From Psychrobacillus glaciei (GTDB taxonomy: Bacteria > Bacillota > Bacilli > Bacillales_A > Planococcaceae): a stretch of 64,000 bases of DNA. Position numbers and translations under genes: made by a program. Positions 17,668 to 30,128 of the stretch are shown in pieces. The stretch is from positions 1,054,001-1,118,000 of the forward strand of contig NZ_CP031223.1 of assembly GCF_008973485.1 (NCBI RefSeq), given 5' to 3'. How positions within the stretch are numbered: the stretch's first letter is position 1; each line of letters starts with the position of its first letter. Below the pieces are notes generated by a model. That model did no database searches, was not told where the DNA came from, and saw only the letters and a program-made list of their open reading frames with translations.

Positions 17668-17707
17668 TTGCGAAGGAGTTAATCTCTTTTACTTAGATTA
17701 ATCGCAA
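17668..17707. other. Hairpin in the 278-bp gap before the LysM-NlpC gene
   Basis: TTGCGA (17668-17673) and TCGCAA (17702-17707) bracket an inner TTAATCT/AGATTAA stem. No T run follows, so it is not an obvious terminator. A second dyad, TTAATG-TTAT-CATTAA, lies at 17766-17781, about 30 bp before the gene, and could be an operator. Confidence 0.4.
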
Positions 17708-17810
17708 ATAAACCATATTTCCTGGGCAATATTTTGTAGAAAAATAGTAGTGAGATATTAATAGATTAATGTTATCATTAACTTACTAGTAAATTAGAAG
17801 GAGGGTCTAT

Positions 17811-18572
17811 ATGTTTAAAAAAGTGCTATTAGTAACGGTACTAATGTTCTCGTTCGCAGCGACAGCAAGTGCAAGTACTAACACGTTATATGAAGTAAAA
17901 AAAGGGGACTCTTTAAGCAGCATTGCCAAAACATATAAGATAACCGTGAACGATCTACTAACATGGAATAAGCTGTCGAAAGATAGTATTTTCGTGAAGC
18001 AAAAATTAATCGTACTAAAGCCTACAATTGTTAAGACATCAACTAAAACACCGCAAACGGTTGTAGCTACGAAACCTGTTTCACCGGTTAAACCACAAAC
18101 TGTTGAGAAACCAGTTCAAGTAAAAGCAGAAGAACTTATTACAAGTCCCGGTCCTCTACTTGATGAAGCAAAACCACTATCCTCAAATGGACAAGCAATT
18201 TATAGTTTATCAGTAGATTTTGCAGGACGTATGCAAGGCATCCCATATTTGAATGCAGGTATAACAATGGCTGGCTTTGATTGTAGTGGATTTATTTATT
18301 TTGTTTATACCCAAGCGGGATTAAAGATTAGTCGTCAAAGTAGCGAGGGTTATTTTGCGAGTAGTGCTCCTGTTACAAATCCAATCGTCGGGGATTTAGT
18401 CTTTTTTGAGAATACATATGGCATAGGGATTTCCCACATGGGAATCTACATAGGTAATAATGAATTTATTCATGCAGGCACTAAAGGTGTAGAAAAGGCA
18501 ACTTTAGATTTACCTTATTGGAAGGAACATTTTGTTTCATTTAAACGATTTCATGCAGTAAGTGTGAATTAG
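17811..18572 (+). CDS. Secreted LysM-NlpC/P60 peptidoglycan hydrolase
   Basis: Secreted protein of 253 residues. A signal peptide ends near residue 22 (ATASAS). One LysM domain spans about 25-69 (YEVKKGDSLSSIAKTY). A Thr/Pro/Val-rich linker follows, then a C-terminal NlpC/P60 domain with C158 (GFDCSG), H209 (SHMGIY) and H221 (FIHAG) as catalytic residues. It should cut D-Glu to diaminopimelate bonds in the wall, like B. subtilis LytE or CwlS, which carry more LysM copies. The ATG has an AGGAGGG site. A chemoreceptor gene follows 15 bp later; their linkage is unusual. Confidence 0.9.
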   Translation: MFKKVLLVTVLMFSFAATASASTNTLYEVKKGDSLSSIAKTYKITVNDLLTWNKLSKDSIFVKQKLIVLKPTIVKTSTKTPQTVVATKPVSPVKPQTVEKPVQVKAEELITSPGPLLDEAKPLSSNGQAIYSLSVDFAGRMQGIPYLNAGITMAGFDCSGFIYFVYTQAGLKISRQSSEGYFASSAPVTNPIVGDLVFFENTYGIGISHMGIYIGNNEFIHAGTKGVEKATLDLPYWKEHFVSFKRFHAVSVN

Positions 18573-18587
18573 AAAGTAGGGATTTTT

Positions 18588-20276
18588 ATGAAGTGGACCA
18601 TCGGCAAAAAAATGTGGATGGGATTTTCTGCTATTTTATGCTTATTAATTGTTGTTTCCGTAATAACAATTTGGACAATGATCGATACTAGTAGTAGATA
18701 TCGATTTTTATTGGATGATCGAGTAATGAAAATTAATATTGCCAAAGATATTGTAATAGCTCAAAAGGATACAACGAGAGAGTTAATGGACTATTTGTTA
18801 TTTAATACAGATGCAGCGAAAAAAGGCATTATAGAGAATGAAACATTAGCAAAAGAACTAGCACAAGAGTTCAGAAGTAATTTATTTTCTACTGAAACAA
18901 TTGTAATGATGGATGACTTTGATAAGAAAATGAATATGTTTTCAAAAATAAATGATGATCTCATTGCGGCCAAAATGGATAATAACTCTTTGAAAATTAA
19001 TAAGCTCACTGCAGAGGCGAAAACGGTTAGTGCCAACATGCTGAAAATTTTAAAAGAGTTGGAGCAATTTATGCAAGATGATATGGATAAAACGAGAGCA
19101 GATTTAAATAAGTATGAAACAGGTGCTACCAATTTTGTCATTGGTATGTCCATCGTAGGAGTGCTATTAGGGATTGTTTTAGCTTATTTTATAAGTAGAA
19201 GTATTTCACGACCAGTAAAAAAAGTCACTGCGGGATTGGCAGAGATTGCAGATGGGAACTTATTGATAGAACCAATTATCATTAAAAATAAAGATGAAGT
19301 AGGAGACATGGCAACTGCATTTAATAGGATGTCCAATGATCTTCGTGAGATAGTAGCAAGCGTAAGAGATTCTTCTATGCAGCTTGCATCGAACGCCGAG
19401 GAGTTATCCGCAACTACGGAGGAAAGTCTTGCCTCTTCTCAAATGGTGGCAAAGTCTGCTGAGGAACAAATGGTTACAAGTGAGCAACAAGTACGTCATA
19501 TGGATTCTTCTGTCCAAGCGATGACTGAACTGACTCAAGGAGTTGGACAAATTTCTATTAGCAATGAAGAAATGTTATATGCTGCAGATGATGTACAAAA
19601 ATTGGTAAAAAAAGGTTCTGGAGTAGTGCGAGAGGTAACTACCCAAATGAATACAATTCATACAACATTTGTTGATACGACAATGATTATGCATGATATG
19701 GCGAAGCATTCGGATGAAATTCAAAGCATAACTTCGCTCATTACAGCTATTTCCGAACAAACGAACTTACTTGCTTTAAATGCAGCTATCGAAGCAGCAC
19801 GAGCTGGTGAGTATGGGAAAGGATTTGCTGTTGTTGCAGAAGAAGTGCGTAAACTTGCAGAGCAATCGAAAAACTCGGCAACGCAAATCGCTTCAATGGT
19901 TCAAGTTATTCAATCTGCTTCTAATGATGCGGTAAAAGCGATCACAGCTGGCGAAATTAAAGTGGATGAGGGACTTTCCAAAACAAATGAATCGATGGAC
20001 GTATTTAAAGAAATTGAAACGGCAGTTGGAGAGGTTGGAATCAAAGTGGAATCCGTTTCTGCAGCTATCGAACAAATTCAAGCGATGGCGGAATCCGTTT
20101 CAGAAGGTTCACTCGAAGTTCAACGTCTTGCGGCAATCGCAGCAGACGGCGCAAATGATACAAGTGCAGCTACCGAAGAACAGCTTGCCGCGAATGAAGA
20201 AATAACTGCAAATGCGCAATCACTTACAGATTTAGCAGAAACTCTTCAAAACAATGTTAGTCATTTTAAAATTTAA
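18588..20276 (+). CDS. Methyl-accepting chemotaxis protein (4HB-type sensor, HAMP)
   Basis: Chemoreceptor of 562 residues. TM1 is at about 12-33. A roughly 140-residue helical extracytoplasmic sensor of four-helix-bundle type follows, then TM2 (about 181-203), HAMP ([23 protein letters not shown]) and a cytoplasmic coiled coil. The hairpin tip is intact: [21 protein letters not shown] followed by [14 protein letters not shown]. It signals through CheA/CheW to the flagellar motor. The ligand cannot be predicted. The ATG has only a weak GTAGGGA site, and it may be translated from the same transcript as the upstream NlpC/P60 gene. Confidence 0.93.
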   Translation: MKWTIGKKMWMGFSAILCLLIVVSVITIWTMIDTSSRYRFLLDDRVMKINIAKDIVIAQKDTTRELMDYLLFNTDAAKKGIIENETLAKELAQEFRSNLFSTETIVMMDDFDKKMNMFSKINDDLIAAKMDNNSLKINKLTAEAKTVSANMLKILKELEQFMQDDMDKTRADLNKYETGATNFVIGMSIVGVLLGIVLAYFISRSISRPVKKVTAGLAEIADGNLLIEPIIIKNKDEVGDMATAFNRMSNDLREIVASVRDSSMQLASNAEELSATTEESLASSQMVAKSAEEQMVTSEQQVRHMDSSVQAMTELTQGVGQISISNEEMLYAADDVQKLVKKGSGVVREVTTQMNTIHTTFVDTTMIMHDMAKHSDEIQSITSLITAISEQTNLLALNAAIEAARAGEYGKGFAVVAEEVRKLAEQSKNSATQIASMVQVIQSASNDAVKAITAGEIKVDEGLSKTNESMDVFKEIETAVGEVGIKVESVSAAIEQIQAMAESVSEGSLEVQRLAAIAADGANDTSAATEEQLAANEEITANAQSLTDLAETLQNNVSHFKI

Positions 20277-20289
20277 TCTACTTATTAAG

Positions 20290-20331
20290 AAACGCCCTCC
20301 ATTCGTGATATGTGAATTGAGGGCGTTTTTA
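20290..20331 (+). terminator. Rho-independent terminator after the first chemoreceptor gene
   Basis: AAACGCCCTC (with ATTC) pairs with GAAT-TGAGGGCGTTT and is followed by a T run. Confidence 0.92.
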
Positions 20332-20422
20332 TGTGGAAATAGATATTGCCTAATTATATATTTCGAGTATGAGACAATGTTGTTAGTAAGCGTTAGAATT
20401 GTAGTGAGTAACCGCCAAAAAG

Positions 20423-20469
20423 CTGCGCGTAAGTGAGTCTATATTGCGAGAATGGAAGATTAAGTTGCG
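20423..20469. repeat. Array 2: three TTGCG-type words at 21-bp pitch
   Basis: CTGCG at 20423, TTGCG at 20444 and TTGCG at 20465, each start exactly 21 bp from the last. It lies in the gap between a chemoreceptor terminator and the DUF2269 gene. Confidence 0.75.
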
Positions 20470-20564
20470 AATAACAAAATATTAGGCATAGCACTCTATT
20501 TTCCTCTATTAGACACAATAAGAGACGATGGAATACCTTATAATAAGTGTAGGTGATAAATTCT

Positions 20565-20996
20565 ATGTACAAAATAATATTGTTCATTCATATAATAAGT
20601 GCGATTCTTTCTATCGGCCCTTTCTTTGTATTATTTCCCGTATTAAATCAAATGAAAGGGAAAAATGGAGAAGTGCTTGTTTCGCAAATAGAAGTTTTTC
20701 AAGCTGCAATCAGAATCGTGAAGCATGCGGGACATGTACTAGTTGTATCTGGAATTCTGCTAATTTGGCAAGGGAGATGGCCATGGTCTACGTCTTGGGT
20801 AGTCATGACGATTGTTGTGATGATCAGCTCAATTGTTTTTCTTGCAAAGGCATTTAAGCCGAAAATTCGACAATTCTATGCAGGGATAATAGATTCGAAT
20901 GTTCTAATTCAAAAGTTGCGACTTTCTTTATGGCAGTATATTCTCATTTTACTAATCATGCTTTGGTTTATGGTTGCAAAGCCAAATATTTGGTAA
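20565..20996 (+). CDS. DUF2269-like integral membrane protein
   Basis: Predicted 143-residue protein with four membrane segments (about 3-24, 53-70, 78-98 and 121-138). The pattern HIISAILSIGPFFVLFP in TM1 and VKHAGHVLVVSGILLIW around TM2 resembles DUF2269 proteins. These often carry conserved histidines and are of unknown function. ATG at 20565 follows AGGTGAT at a 7-nt distance; an in-frame GTG at 20553 overlaps that site and is less likely. The gene is flanked on both sides by TTGCG arrays and ends at its own terminator. Confidence 0.7.
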   Translation: MYKIILFIHIISAILSIGPFFVLFPVLNQMKGKNGEVLVSQIEVFQAAIRIVKHAGHVLVVSGILLIWQGRWPWSTSWVVMTIVVMISSIVFLAKAFKPKIRQFYAGIIDSNVLIQKLRLSLWQYILILLIMLWFMVAKPNIW

Positions 20997-20999
20997 TCG

Positions 21000-21033
21000 G
21001 CTCTTTCTCGTAGTTGAGAGAGGGTCTTTTTTT
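21000..21033 (+). terminator. Terminator after the DUF2269-like gene
   Basis: GCTCTTTCTC pairs with GAGAGAGGGT, including several G-T pairs, and a run of seven T follows at 21027-21033. Confidence 0.75.
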
Positions 21034-21062
21034 ATTAATTCGTGGCAGATGAATAGATAAAT

Positions 21063-21602
21063 TTGTGTTATCAGGATTTAAATTTGCGCTACGGGGTAAT
21101 GAACTTGCGAAAAGCAGTCAACAAGGTGAAATTGTGCTTTGAATTTGCGATATAGAGAGATGATCTTGCGCTACGCGAGCTTTAATTTGCGTTACGGGGT
21201 AAGGAACTTGCGAAAAGCGGTAGACAAGGTGAAATTGAGCTTTTAATTTGCGATATAGAGAGTTGATCTTGCGCTACGCGAGCTTTAATTTGCGTTACGG
21301 GGTAATGAACTTGCGAAAAGCGGTCGACAAGGTGAAATTGAGCTTTGAATTTGCGATATAGAGAGATGATCTTGCGCTACGCGAGCTTTAATTTGCGTTA
21401 TGGGGTAATGAACTTGCGAAAAGCGGTAGACAAGGTGAAAATGTGCTTTGAATTTGCGATATAGAGAGATGATCTTGCGCTACGCGAGCTTTAATTTGCG
21501 TTACGGGGTAACGAACTTGCGAAATCCAGTGGACTAGGTGAAATTGTTCATGATCTTGCTATTCACAGAGACGAACTTGCGATTAGCAGCCATAATTTTG
21601 CG
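21063..21602. repeat. Array 3: TTGCG words at 21-bp pitch with 103-bp superperiod
   Basis: Words start at 21063, 21084, 21105; then quartets at 21145-21208, 21248-21311, 21351-21414 and 21454-21517 (each 21-bp steps); then a degenerate tail at 21556, 21577 and 21598. Quartets are joined by 40-bp steps, giving a 103-bp unit exactly as in array 1, although spacer sequences (GATATAGAGAGATGATC, CTACGCGAGCTTTAA) are different. It separates the DUF2269-like gene from the ilvD promoter. All frames I followed contain stops. Confidence 0.95.
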
Positions 21603-21802
21603 ATTCTCAAAAAAGTTCCAATATAAACTTTGCTCCACTCTTTATCGTCCCCCGTATGCTTCGCCATAACTTTCTATTACCATTTACTTTAACAAAATGT
21701 TCATAATTATTTTTCGGCATACAAAATGCGATATATCGCTAATGTAAGCGATTACATGGTGAAAGAATATTCTAAACTAACTGATTATTTTAAAAAAGGG
21801 TA

Positions 21803-21831
21803 TTGACTCCCCATTTTAAAGGCGATATGAT
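21803..21831 (+). promoter_or_regulatory. Sigma-A promoter of ilvD
   Basis: TTGACT (21803-21808), a 17-nt spacer and TATGAT (21826-21831), with a predicted start near 21838. The stretch 21603-21802 between the array and this promoter holds a GCGATATATCGC palindrome (21728-21739) and nothing else I can identify. Confidence 0.8.
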
Positions 21832-21848
21832 AGCAACAATATATAAAA

Positions 21849-21870
21849 GATTGTGAGAAAATTCACAATC
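21849..21870 (+). promoter_or_regulatory. Operator-like inverted repeat in the ilvD leader
   Basis: Perfect dyad GATTGTGA-GAAAAT-TCACAATC just after the predicted transcription start. Its left 15 bases (21849-21863) match the CodY box AATTTTCWGAAAATT at 12 of 15 positions. The dyad TGTGA-N6-TCACA also resembles a TnrA/GlnR box but is 1 bp short. CodY control of branched-chain synthesis is well known in Firmicutes, so CodY is favoured. Confidence 0.55.
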
Positions 21871-21927
21871 GAAAATTAAAAAGAACTCTAAAAATACACA
21901 CTACATAAACGGTAAGTATAGGGGCGA

Positions 21928-23601
21928 TTGAAATTGAGAAGTGACATGATTAAAAAGGGCGTTGATCGAGCTCCTCATCGTAGTTTACTTTATGCGACTG
22001 GAGTAAAGACAAAGGATTTAGATAAACCATTCATTGGTGTTTGTAACTCCTATATTGATATTATTCCAGGGCATATGCATTTGAATAAGTTTGCAGAAGT
22101 CGTAAAAGAGGCAATTCGTGAAGCTGGTGGAATTCCATTTGAGTTTAACACGATTGGTGTGGATGATGGGATTGCAATGGGGCATATCGGGATGAGGTAT
22201 TCACTTCCGAGTCGTGAATTGATTGCAGATTCTGCGGAAACGGTTATTAACGCACACTGGTTTGATGGGGTGTTTTACATTCCGAACTGTGACAAAATCA
22301 CACCTGGAATGTTGATGGCGGCAGTAAGAACGAATGTCCCTTCTGTATTTGTTTCGGGTGGGCCAATGGAAGCTGGAACGTCAGCTGACGGAAAACAACT
22401 TTCCTTAACGTCTGTTTTTGAAGGGGTCGGTTCGTATAAGAATGGATCCATGTCAGCGGAGCAACTACTCGATATAGAACAAAATGCTTGTCCAACTTGT
22501 GGTTCCTGTTCAGGGATGTTCACAGCAAACTCCATGAACTCTTTAATGGAAATGCTCGGTGTCGCATTACCGGGTAACGGTACGATCGTGGCGACGTCGG
22601 ATGAACGTCACCGCCTCATAAAAGAAGCTGCACATCATTTAGTGCGAATGATTAAGGAAAATGTAAAGCCGAGAGATTTGATTACAAAAGAAACGATTGA
22701 TGATGCATTTGCACTTGATATGGCAATGGGTGGTTCGACTAATACGGTTCTCCACACACTGGCAATAGCGCATGAAGCAGAAATTGAATACGACGTGAAA
22801 GAAATAAATGAAGTAGCTAAGCGTATTCCTTATCTATCCAAAATAATGCCAGCTTCTGATTACTCTATGCACGATGTTCATCTTGCAGGAGGAGTCAGCG
22901 CTATTATAAAAGAACTTTGTGAGATTCCTGGAGCTGTTCACCCAGATCGCTTAACAATTACAGGTAAAACACTCTATGAGAATGTGAAAGGATCAGAGAT
23001 TACGAATGATCTAGTTATACGCCGGAAAGAAAATCCATATAGTCCTGTAGGAGGCTTATCCGTGCTTTTCGGTAATATTGCTCCAGAAGGCGGAGTAATT
23101 AAAGTAGGGGCTGTGGATCCTTCTATCAAAGAATTTACTGGGAAAGCAATTGTGTTTGAATCACAAGAAGCGTCCCAGGAAGCAATTGATAACGGAACTG
23201 TGCAAGCTGGTCATGTAGTAGTCATCCGCTACGAAGGTCCGAAAGGTGGACCGGGGATGCCAGAGATGCTTGCTCCAACATCAGCGATTCAAGGTCGCGG
23301 GTTAGGAACGAAAGTGGCACTCATTACAGACGGTCGTTTTTCCGGAGCGTCTCGAGGAATTTCCATTGGACATATTTCTCCAGAAGCTGCAGATGGCGGA
23401 CCAATTGCATTAGTAGAGAACGATGACATTATCGCTATTGATTTAACAAATAGAACGATAGAGTTACTAGTTAGCGAAGAAGAATTAGCTGCCAGAAAAG
23501 AAAACTTACAACCATTTGAACCAAAAATTAAAAAAGGCTATTTAGCAAGATATTCGAAGCTCGTCACATCTGCAAGCACAGGTGGGGTTATGAAGATCTA
23601 G
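21928..23601 (+). CDS. ilvD: Dihydroxy-acid dehydratase IlvD
   Basis: Enzyme of 557 residues (B. subtilis 558). It dehydrates 2,3-dihydroxy-isovalerate and -methylvalerate to the keto acids of valine and isoleucine synthesis. Iron-sulfur ligand cysteines are visible in [17 protein letters not shown] and [11 protein letters not shown]. The active-site serine region ([10 protein letters not shown]) is present. The start TTG at 21928 has AGGGGCG just upstream and gives the family N terminus [10 protein letters not shown]; a TTG at 21934 is possible. It has its own promoter and precedes the T-box that controls ilvB onward. Confidence 0.95.
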   Translation: MKLRSDMIKKGVDRAPHRSLLYATGVKTKDLDKPFIGVCNSYIDIIPGHMHLNKFAEVVKEAIREAGGIPFEFNTIGVDDGIAMGHIGMRYSLPSRELIADSAETVINAHWFDGVFYIPNCDKITPGMLMAAVRTNVPSVFVSGGPMEAGTSADGKQLSLTSVFEGVGSYKNGSMSAEQLLDIEQNACPTCGSCSGMFTANSMNSLMEMLGVALPGNGTIVATSDERHRLIKEAAHHLVRMIKENVKPRDLITKETIDDAFALDMAMGGSTNTVLHTLAIAHEAEIEYDVKEINEVAKRIPYLSKIMPASDYSMHDVHLAGGVSAIIKELCEIPGAVHPDRLTITGKTLYENVKGSEITNDLVIRRKENPYSPVGGLSVLFGNIAPEGGVIKVGAVDPSIKEFTGKAIVFESQEASQEAIDNGTVQAGHVVVIRYEGPKGGPGMPEMLAPTSAIQGRGLGTKVALITDGRFSGASRGISIGHISPEAADGGPIALVENDDIIAIDLTNRTIELLVSEEELAARKENLQPFEPKIKKGYLARYSKLVTSASTGGVMKI

Positions 23602-23639
23602 ACGCCAAAGCGAACTTAATTAACATAATATTATAAATC

Positions 23640-23935
23640 ATTGATGAGGCAAAAGTTAGAGGAAACTTGTATTTACAGAGAGCTGGTGAAGCTGGGAACC
23701 GGCAATACAACCTTTAGCGACATCCCCTCGGAGTGAAGTATTGAACGGGAAACCTTTTAGATACTTCCGGGTGTAGTAAAAGCTACTCTCGTTATAAATG
23801 GATGGCTGGCATTTGCTAGTTGTCTGCGAGGTAGCGGTTGCGCTACGAACTAGGGTGGTACCATGAAAAGAATTTCATCCCTATACAAAAGAACGAAGGT
23901 TTCTTTGTGTGGGGAGAAATTCTTTTCTTTTTTTA
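23640..23935 (+). ncRNA. T-box riboswitch leader of ilvB-ilvA operon
   Basis: Stem I elements are visible (AGAGAGCTGGTGAAGCTGG). The T-box AGGGTGGTACCATG is at 23852-23865, with TGGT available to pair the uncharged tRNA end. A terminator formed by AAAAGAATTTC...CCC and GGGG..GAAATTCTTTT is followed by T-rich sequence to about 23935. The T-box overlaps the terminator's 5' arm, giving the antiterminator. The specifier codon is either ATC (Ile, 23722-23724), which I favour from spacing to GGAGTG, or CTC (Leu, 23727-23729). Confidence 0.93.
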
Positions 23936-23996
23936 GAAACAAGCAAGGAACTTTTCTTTAAAACTGGACGATTTGAATAAAAAGGAGGAAATGATG

Positions 23997-25748
23997 ATGA
24001 AGGTAACCGTTGAAGAAACAGTTGACATGTATGAAGAGTCCGAAACGGCGGAAGTTCCTAAACAATTGAACGGGGCAGATGTTTTTATCAAAACATTGAA
24101 ACAACATCAGGTTGAAGTAGTTTTTGGGTATCCTGGCGGTGCTGTCTTACCGATTTACGATGCACTACATAAAAATCCAATTCGACATATTTTAGCTCGG
24201 CATGAACAAGGAGCAATCCACGCGGCAGAGGGCTATGCACGTGTTTCAGGGAAAGTAGGAGTCGTGATTGCGACGTCTGGCCCTGGAGCTACGAATGTCG
24301 TAACTGGAATTGCAGATGCAATGATGGATTCGATTCCACTTGTTGTATTTACTGGGCAAGTTGCGACTACTGTTATCGGGACAGATGCTTTTCAGGAAGC
24401 GGATATAATCGGCATCACGCAACCAATTACGAAACATAATTACCAAGTAAAAGATGTTGCTGATTTTCCTAGAATTATTAACGAAGCTTTTCATATTGCT
24501 TCCACAGGTCGTCCAGGACCAGTCGTCGTAGATATTCCAAAAAACATGGCAACAAGTATTTTTGTTACAAATGAAGATAACACGAATGAAGTAAATCTTC
24601 CTGGTTATCAACCGACGACAACACCAAACTTTTTACAAATACAAAAAGCAGCGATAGCTATTTCAAAAGCAAACCAACCACTTATCCTTGCAGGTGCAGG
24701 AGTATTGTTTGCAAAAGCATCTGACCAACTAGCAGAATTTGCGGAGAAATATCAAATTCCGATAACAAATACGCTTTTGGGGCTTGGAGGCATCGAAGGA
24801 AATCATCCACTATTTTTAGGGATGGCAGGAATGCACGGAACGTATACAGCAAATATGGCCATTCAAACGTGTGATTTACTGATCAATGTCGGAGCACGAT
24901 TTGATGACCGTTTAACTGGTAACTTAGCTTACTTTGCACCGAATGCAAAAGTGATTCACATTGATATAGACCCTGCTGAAATCGGCAAGAACGTGCACAC
25001 TGAAATTCCGATTGTTGCAGATGCGAAAGAAGCATTAACTGCATTACTGGAACAAAATGCACCAAATGGGAATACAGCTGCTTGGTTAGAAAGTTTACAT
25101 GTAAATCAAGCGCAATATCCTTTATTTTATGAAGCAAGTGCAGAAAGAGGTTTACTTCCACAGCAAGTTTTGGAACTGGTGCACGAATATACAAATGGAG
25201 ATGCAGTTGTGACGACTGACGTTGGGCAACATCAAATGTGGACGGCACAGTATTATAAATTTAGGTCTCCGCATAACTGGGTAACTTCTGGTGGACTAGG
25301 TACGATGGGATTCGGTTTCCCAGCAGCGATTGGGGCACAGATAGCTAAACCGGATGCAAAAGTTGTGTCGATAGTTGGAGATGCAGGATTCCAAATGACA
25401 CTTCAGGAATTATCGCTGCTTCAAGAAATGCGCATTCCCGTAAAAGTAATCATTTTGAACAATCAAGCACTTGGGATGGTTAGACAATGGCAAGAAACCT
25501 TCCATGAAGAGCGTTATTCGCAATCCTTAATGCCGATCCAACCAGATTTTGTGAAACTTGCAGAAGCTTATGATATTAAAGGCTACAAGATCGAAACGTA
25601 TGAAGAGGCAAAAGTACAGTTAAAAGAAGCACTTGCATCGGATGAACCAGTATTAATCGATTGTCGAGTTGTTCAAAAAGAAAGTGTCTTTCCAATGGTT
25701 GCTCCAGGTAAAGGACTACATGAAATGATTGGAGTGAAGGCCGAATGA
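23997..25748 (+). CDS. ilvB: Acetolactate synthase large subunit IlvB
   Basis: Thiamine-diphosphate enzyme of 583 residues condensing pyruvate with pyruvate or 2-ketobutyrate, the first common step to Val, Leu and Ile. It shows [15 protein letters not shown], the catalytic glutamate in [19 protein letters not shown], and the ThDP-binding [12 protein letters not shown]...[12 protein letters not shown]. Three successive ATGs occur at 23991, 23994 and 23997. AAGGAGG at 23982-23988 is best spaced (8 nt) for 23997; 23994 is possible. It is the first gene after the T-box and overlaps ilvN by 4 nt. Confidence 0.95.
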   Translation: MKVTVEETVDMYEESETAEVPKQLNGADVFIKTLKQHQVEVVFGYPGGAVLPIYDALHKNPIRHILARHEQGAIHAAEGYARVSGKVGVVIATSGPGATNVVTGIADAMMDSIPLVVFTGQVATTVIGTDAFQEADIIGITQPITKHNYQVKDVADFPRIINEAFHIASTGRPGPVVVDIPKNMATSIFVTNEDNTNEVNLPGYQPTTTPNFLQIQKAAIAISKANQPLILAGAGVLFAKASDQLAEFAEKYQIPITNTLLGLGGIEGNHPLFLGMAGMHGTYTANMAIQTCDLLINVGARFDDRLTGNLAYFAPNAKVIHIDIDPAEIGKNVHTEIPIVADAKEALTALLEQNAPNGNTAAWLESLHVNQAQYPLFYEASAERGLLPQQVLELVHEYTNGDAVVTTDVGQHQMWTAQYYKFRSPHNWVTSGGLGTMGFGFPAAIGAQIAKPDAKVVSIVGDAGFQMTLQELSLLQEMRIPVKVIILNNQALGMVRQWQETFHEERYSQSLMPIQPDFVKLAEAYDIKGYKIETYEEAKVQLKEALASDEPVLIDCRVVQKESVFPMVAPGKGLHEMIGVKAE

Positions 25749-26260
25749 AACGAATTATTACGGTAACCGTGTTAAATCAAAGCGGTGTTTTAAACCGAGT
25801 TACTGGCCTACTCATGAAGCGTCAATTCAATATTGAAAGCATTACAGTAGGGCACACGGAACAACCGCAAATTTCGAAAATGACGTTTGTTGTAAATGTG
25901 GAAGACGAACAAAAGCTAGAACAATTGTTAAAACAGCTACAAAAACAAGTAGATGTGTTAAAAGTAAATGATATTTCAGAGAAGTCAATTGTTGTGCGGG
26001 AGCTGGCGCTCGTGAAAGTCGTGTCGCCACCAGCTGTGAGAGCGGAGATTAATAGTATAGTAGAACCGTTCCGAGCTGCTACCATCGACACCGGAAAAAA
26101 TGTCGTAACATTCCAAGTGACAGGTCATCCAGAAAAGATTGATGCATTTATAGATCTGCTCAAGCCTTATGGCATTAAAGAGCTAACGAGAACAGGTGTT
26201 ACCGCATTTGTACGCGAAACGCAAAAAGTGCAAACAACCCAATTATCCATTTTACAATAA
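25745..26260 (+). CDS. ilvN: Acetolactate synthase small subunit IlvN (IlvH-type)
   Basis: Regulatory subunit of 171 residues. The N-terminal ACT domain ([19 protein letters not shown], then [16 protein letters not shown]) would bind valine for feedback inhibition. The C-terminal ALS_ss_C domain (residues about 80-160) is complete. ATG at 25745 overlaps the ilvB stop as ATGA, so the two subunits are probably translationally coupled. It is the normal length for Bacillus IlvH (about 170). Confidence 0.94.
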   Translation: MKRIITVTVLNQSGVLNRVTGLLMKRQFNIESITVGHTEQPQISKMTFVVNVEDEQKLEQLLKQLQKQVDVLKVNDISEKSIVVRELALVKVVSPPAVRAEINSIVEPFRAATIDTGKNVVTFQVTGHPEKIDAFIDLLKPYGIKELTRTGVTAFVRETQKVQTTQLSILQ

Positions 26261-28862
<2,602 letters not shown>

Positions 28863-28877
28863 ATTAGGAAAAGCAGA

Positions 28878-28977
28878 AGGTGCCCGATTAGCCGCGACAA
28901 GCAAATGGGGAATTGCGAGGAGGCAGCTCTTCAGCCACCGCAGTAATTTCACATTTGACCTCGAGCGGCTGGCGCCT
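28878..28977. repeat. REP-like long hairpin between leuA and leuB
   Basis: Outer arms AGGTGCC (28878-28884) with GGCGCCT (28971-28977) and AGCCGC (28890-28895) with GCGGCT (28965-28970) bracket inner pairs CAAATG/CATTTG and ATTGCG/CGCAGTAAT. The conserved-looking pieces CCGCGACAAGC, GAGCGGCTGGCGCCTGGAG and CTAGACAAA match, from memory, a GC-rich element I associate with many bacilli. It has no T run. It lies inside the operon, so it would be transcribed. Confidence 0.65.
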
Positions 28978-29008
28978 GGAGACTAGACAAATAACGGGAG
29001 TGAATGGG

Positions 29009-30109
29009 ATGGAAAAATCGATAACGGTATTACCTGGAGATGGAATCGGTCCAGAAGTAACGGAAGCGGCAGTTAAGGTGCTTCAAGCTATTGCAAAACA
29101 CTATAATCATACGTTTCATCTGCAATACGCACTTATCGGTGGAGCAGCAATTGATGCTTGTGAAAATCCACTACCAGCAGAAACGATTAGTAAATGTAGT
29201 CAAAGTGATGCCATCCTTTTAGGTGCAGTTGGTGGACCAAAATGGGATCAAAATCCATCTCATTTGCGCCCGGAAAAAGGATTATTAGCCATTCGTAAAC
29301 ATTTTGGACTTTATGCAAATATTCGACCTGTCAAAGCTATTCCGGCATTACTGGATGCTTCTCCTCTTAAAAAGGAAGTAGCAGAAAATGTGGATATGGT
29401 CATTGTACGCGAACTTACAGGAGGTTTATATTTCAGCGAACCACGTAAGAAATCGAAGGACAGTGCACTAGACACGCTCGTATATACGAGAGCTGAAATT
29501 GAGCGTATTGTGGATACAGCCTTCCAAATTGCAAGAAGTCGTAGAGGAAAACTTGCTTCAGTTGATAAAGCAAATGTTTTAGACACAAGTAAATTATGGC
29601 GTGAAATCGTAGAAGAGAAAAAACAAGGTTATCCAGACGTAGAAGTGGAGCATATGTTGGTGGATTCGACTGCGATGAAATTGATTACAAAACCTGCTGA
29701 TTTTGATGTGATTGTAACGGAAAATATGTTTGGGGATATTTTAAGTGATGAAGCATCTGTTATCACAGGTTCACTGGGAATGTTACCATCTGCAAGTACA
29801 CGGGAAGATGGTTTCGGTTTATACGAACCAGTCCATGGATCGGCACCGGATATTGCAGGTCAAAACAAAGCAAATCCAGCAGCAACCATTCTATCCGTAG
29901 CTATGATGCTCCGTGAAGCTTTCCAAATGGAAACAGAAGCAGCAGCAGTAGAAGAAGCTGTATTTAATGTCTTAAATGATGGAAATTTCACAAGTGATTT
30001 ACAAGTAAAAGGGAAACGTGCACTTTCTACAACAGAATGGACAGCAAAAGTATTAGAAGAGTTAGACGCAGAATTTGTATCAGATAGTATTATGTTTTCT
30101 TATGTCTAA
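29009..30109 (+). CDS. leuB: 3-isopropylmalate dehydrogenase LeuB
   Basis: NAD-dependent decarboxylating dehydrogenase of 366 residues (B. subtilis 365). Start MEKSITVLPGDGIGPEV is typical. Substrate-binding arginines occur in LRPEKGLLAIRKHFGLYANIRP and VRELTGGLYF. Metal aspartates lie in TENMFGDILSDEASVITGS, and the NAD pocket in EPVHGSAPDIAGQNKANP. The frame stays open upstream to 28913 through the REP-like element, but the family N terminus and GGGAG before the ATG at 29009 fix the start. Confidence 0.95.
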   Translation: MEKSITVLPGDGIGPEVTEAAVKVLQAIAKHYNHTFHLQYALIGGAAIDACENPLPAETISKCSQSDAILLGAVGGPKWDQNPSHLRPEKGLLAIRKHFGLYANIRPVKAIPALLDASPLKKEVAENVDMVIVRELTGGLYFSEPRKKSKDSALDTLVYTRAEIERIVDTAFQIARSRRGKLASVDKANVLDTSKLWREIVEEKKQGYPDVEVEHMLVDSTAMKLITKPADFDVIVTENMFGDILSDEASVITGSLGMLPSASTREDGFGLYEPVHGSAPDIAGQNKANPAATILSVAMMLREAFQMETEAAAVEEAVFNVLNDGNFTSDLQVKGKRALSTTEWTAKVLEELDAEFVSDSIMFSYV

Positions 30110-30128
30110 CTAAAAGGAGAGGGACTAA

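Noticed and set aside
28913-29008. Extended N terminus of LeuB
   Set aside because: The extension is translated REP-like sequence; the family start and ribosome site are at 29009.
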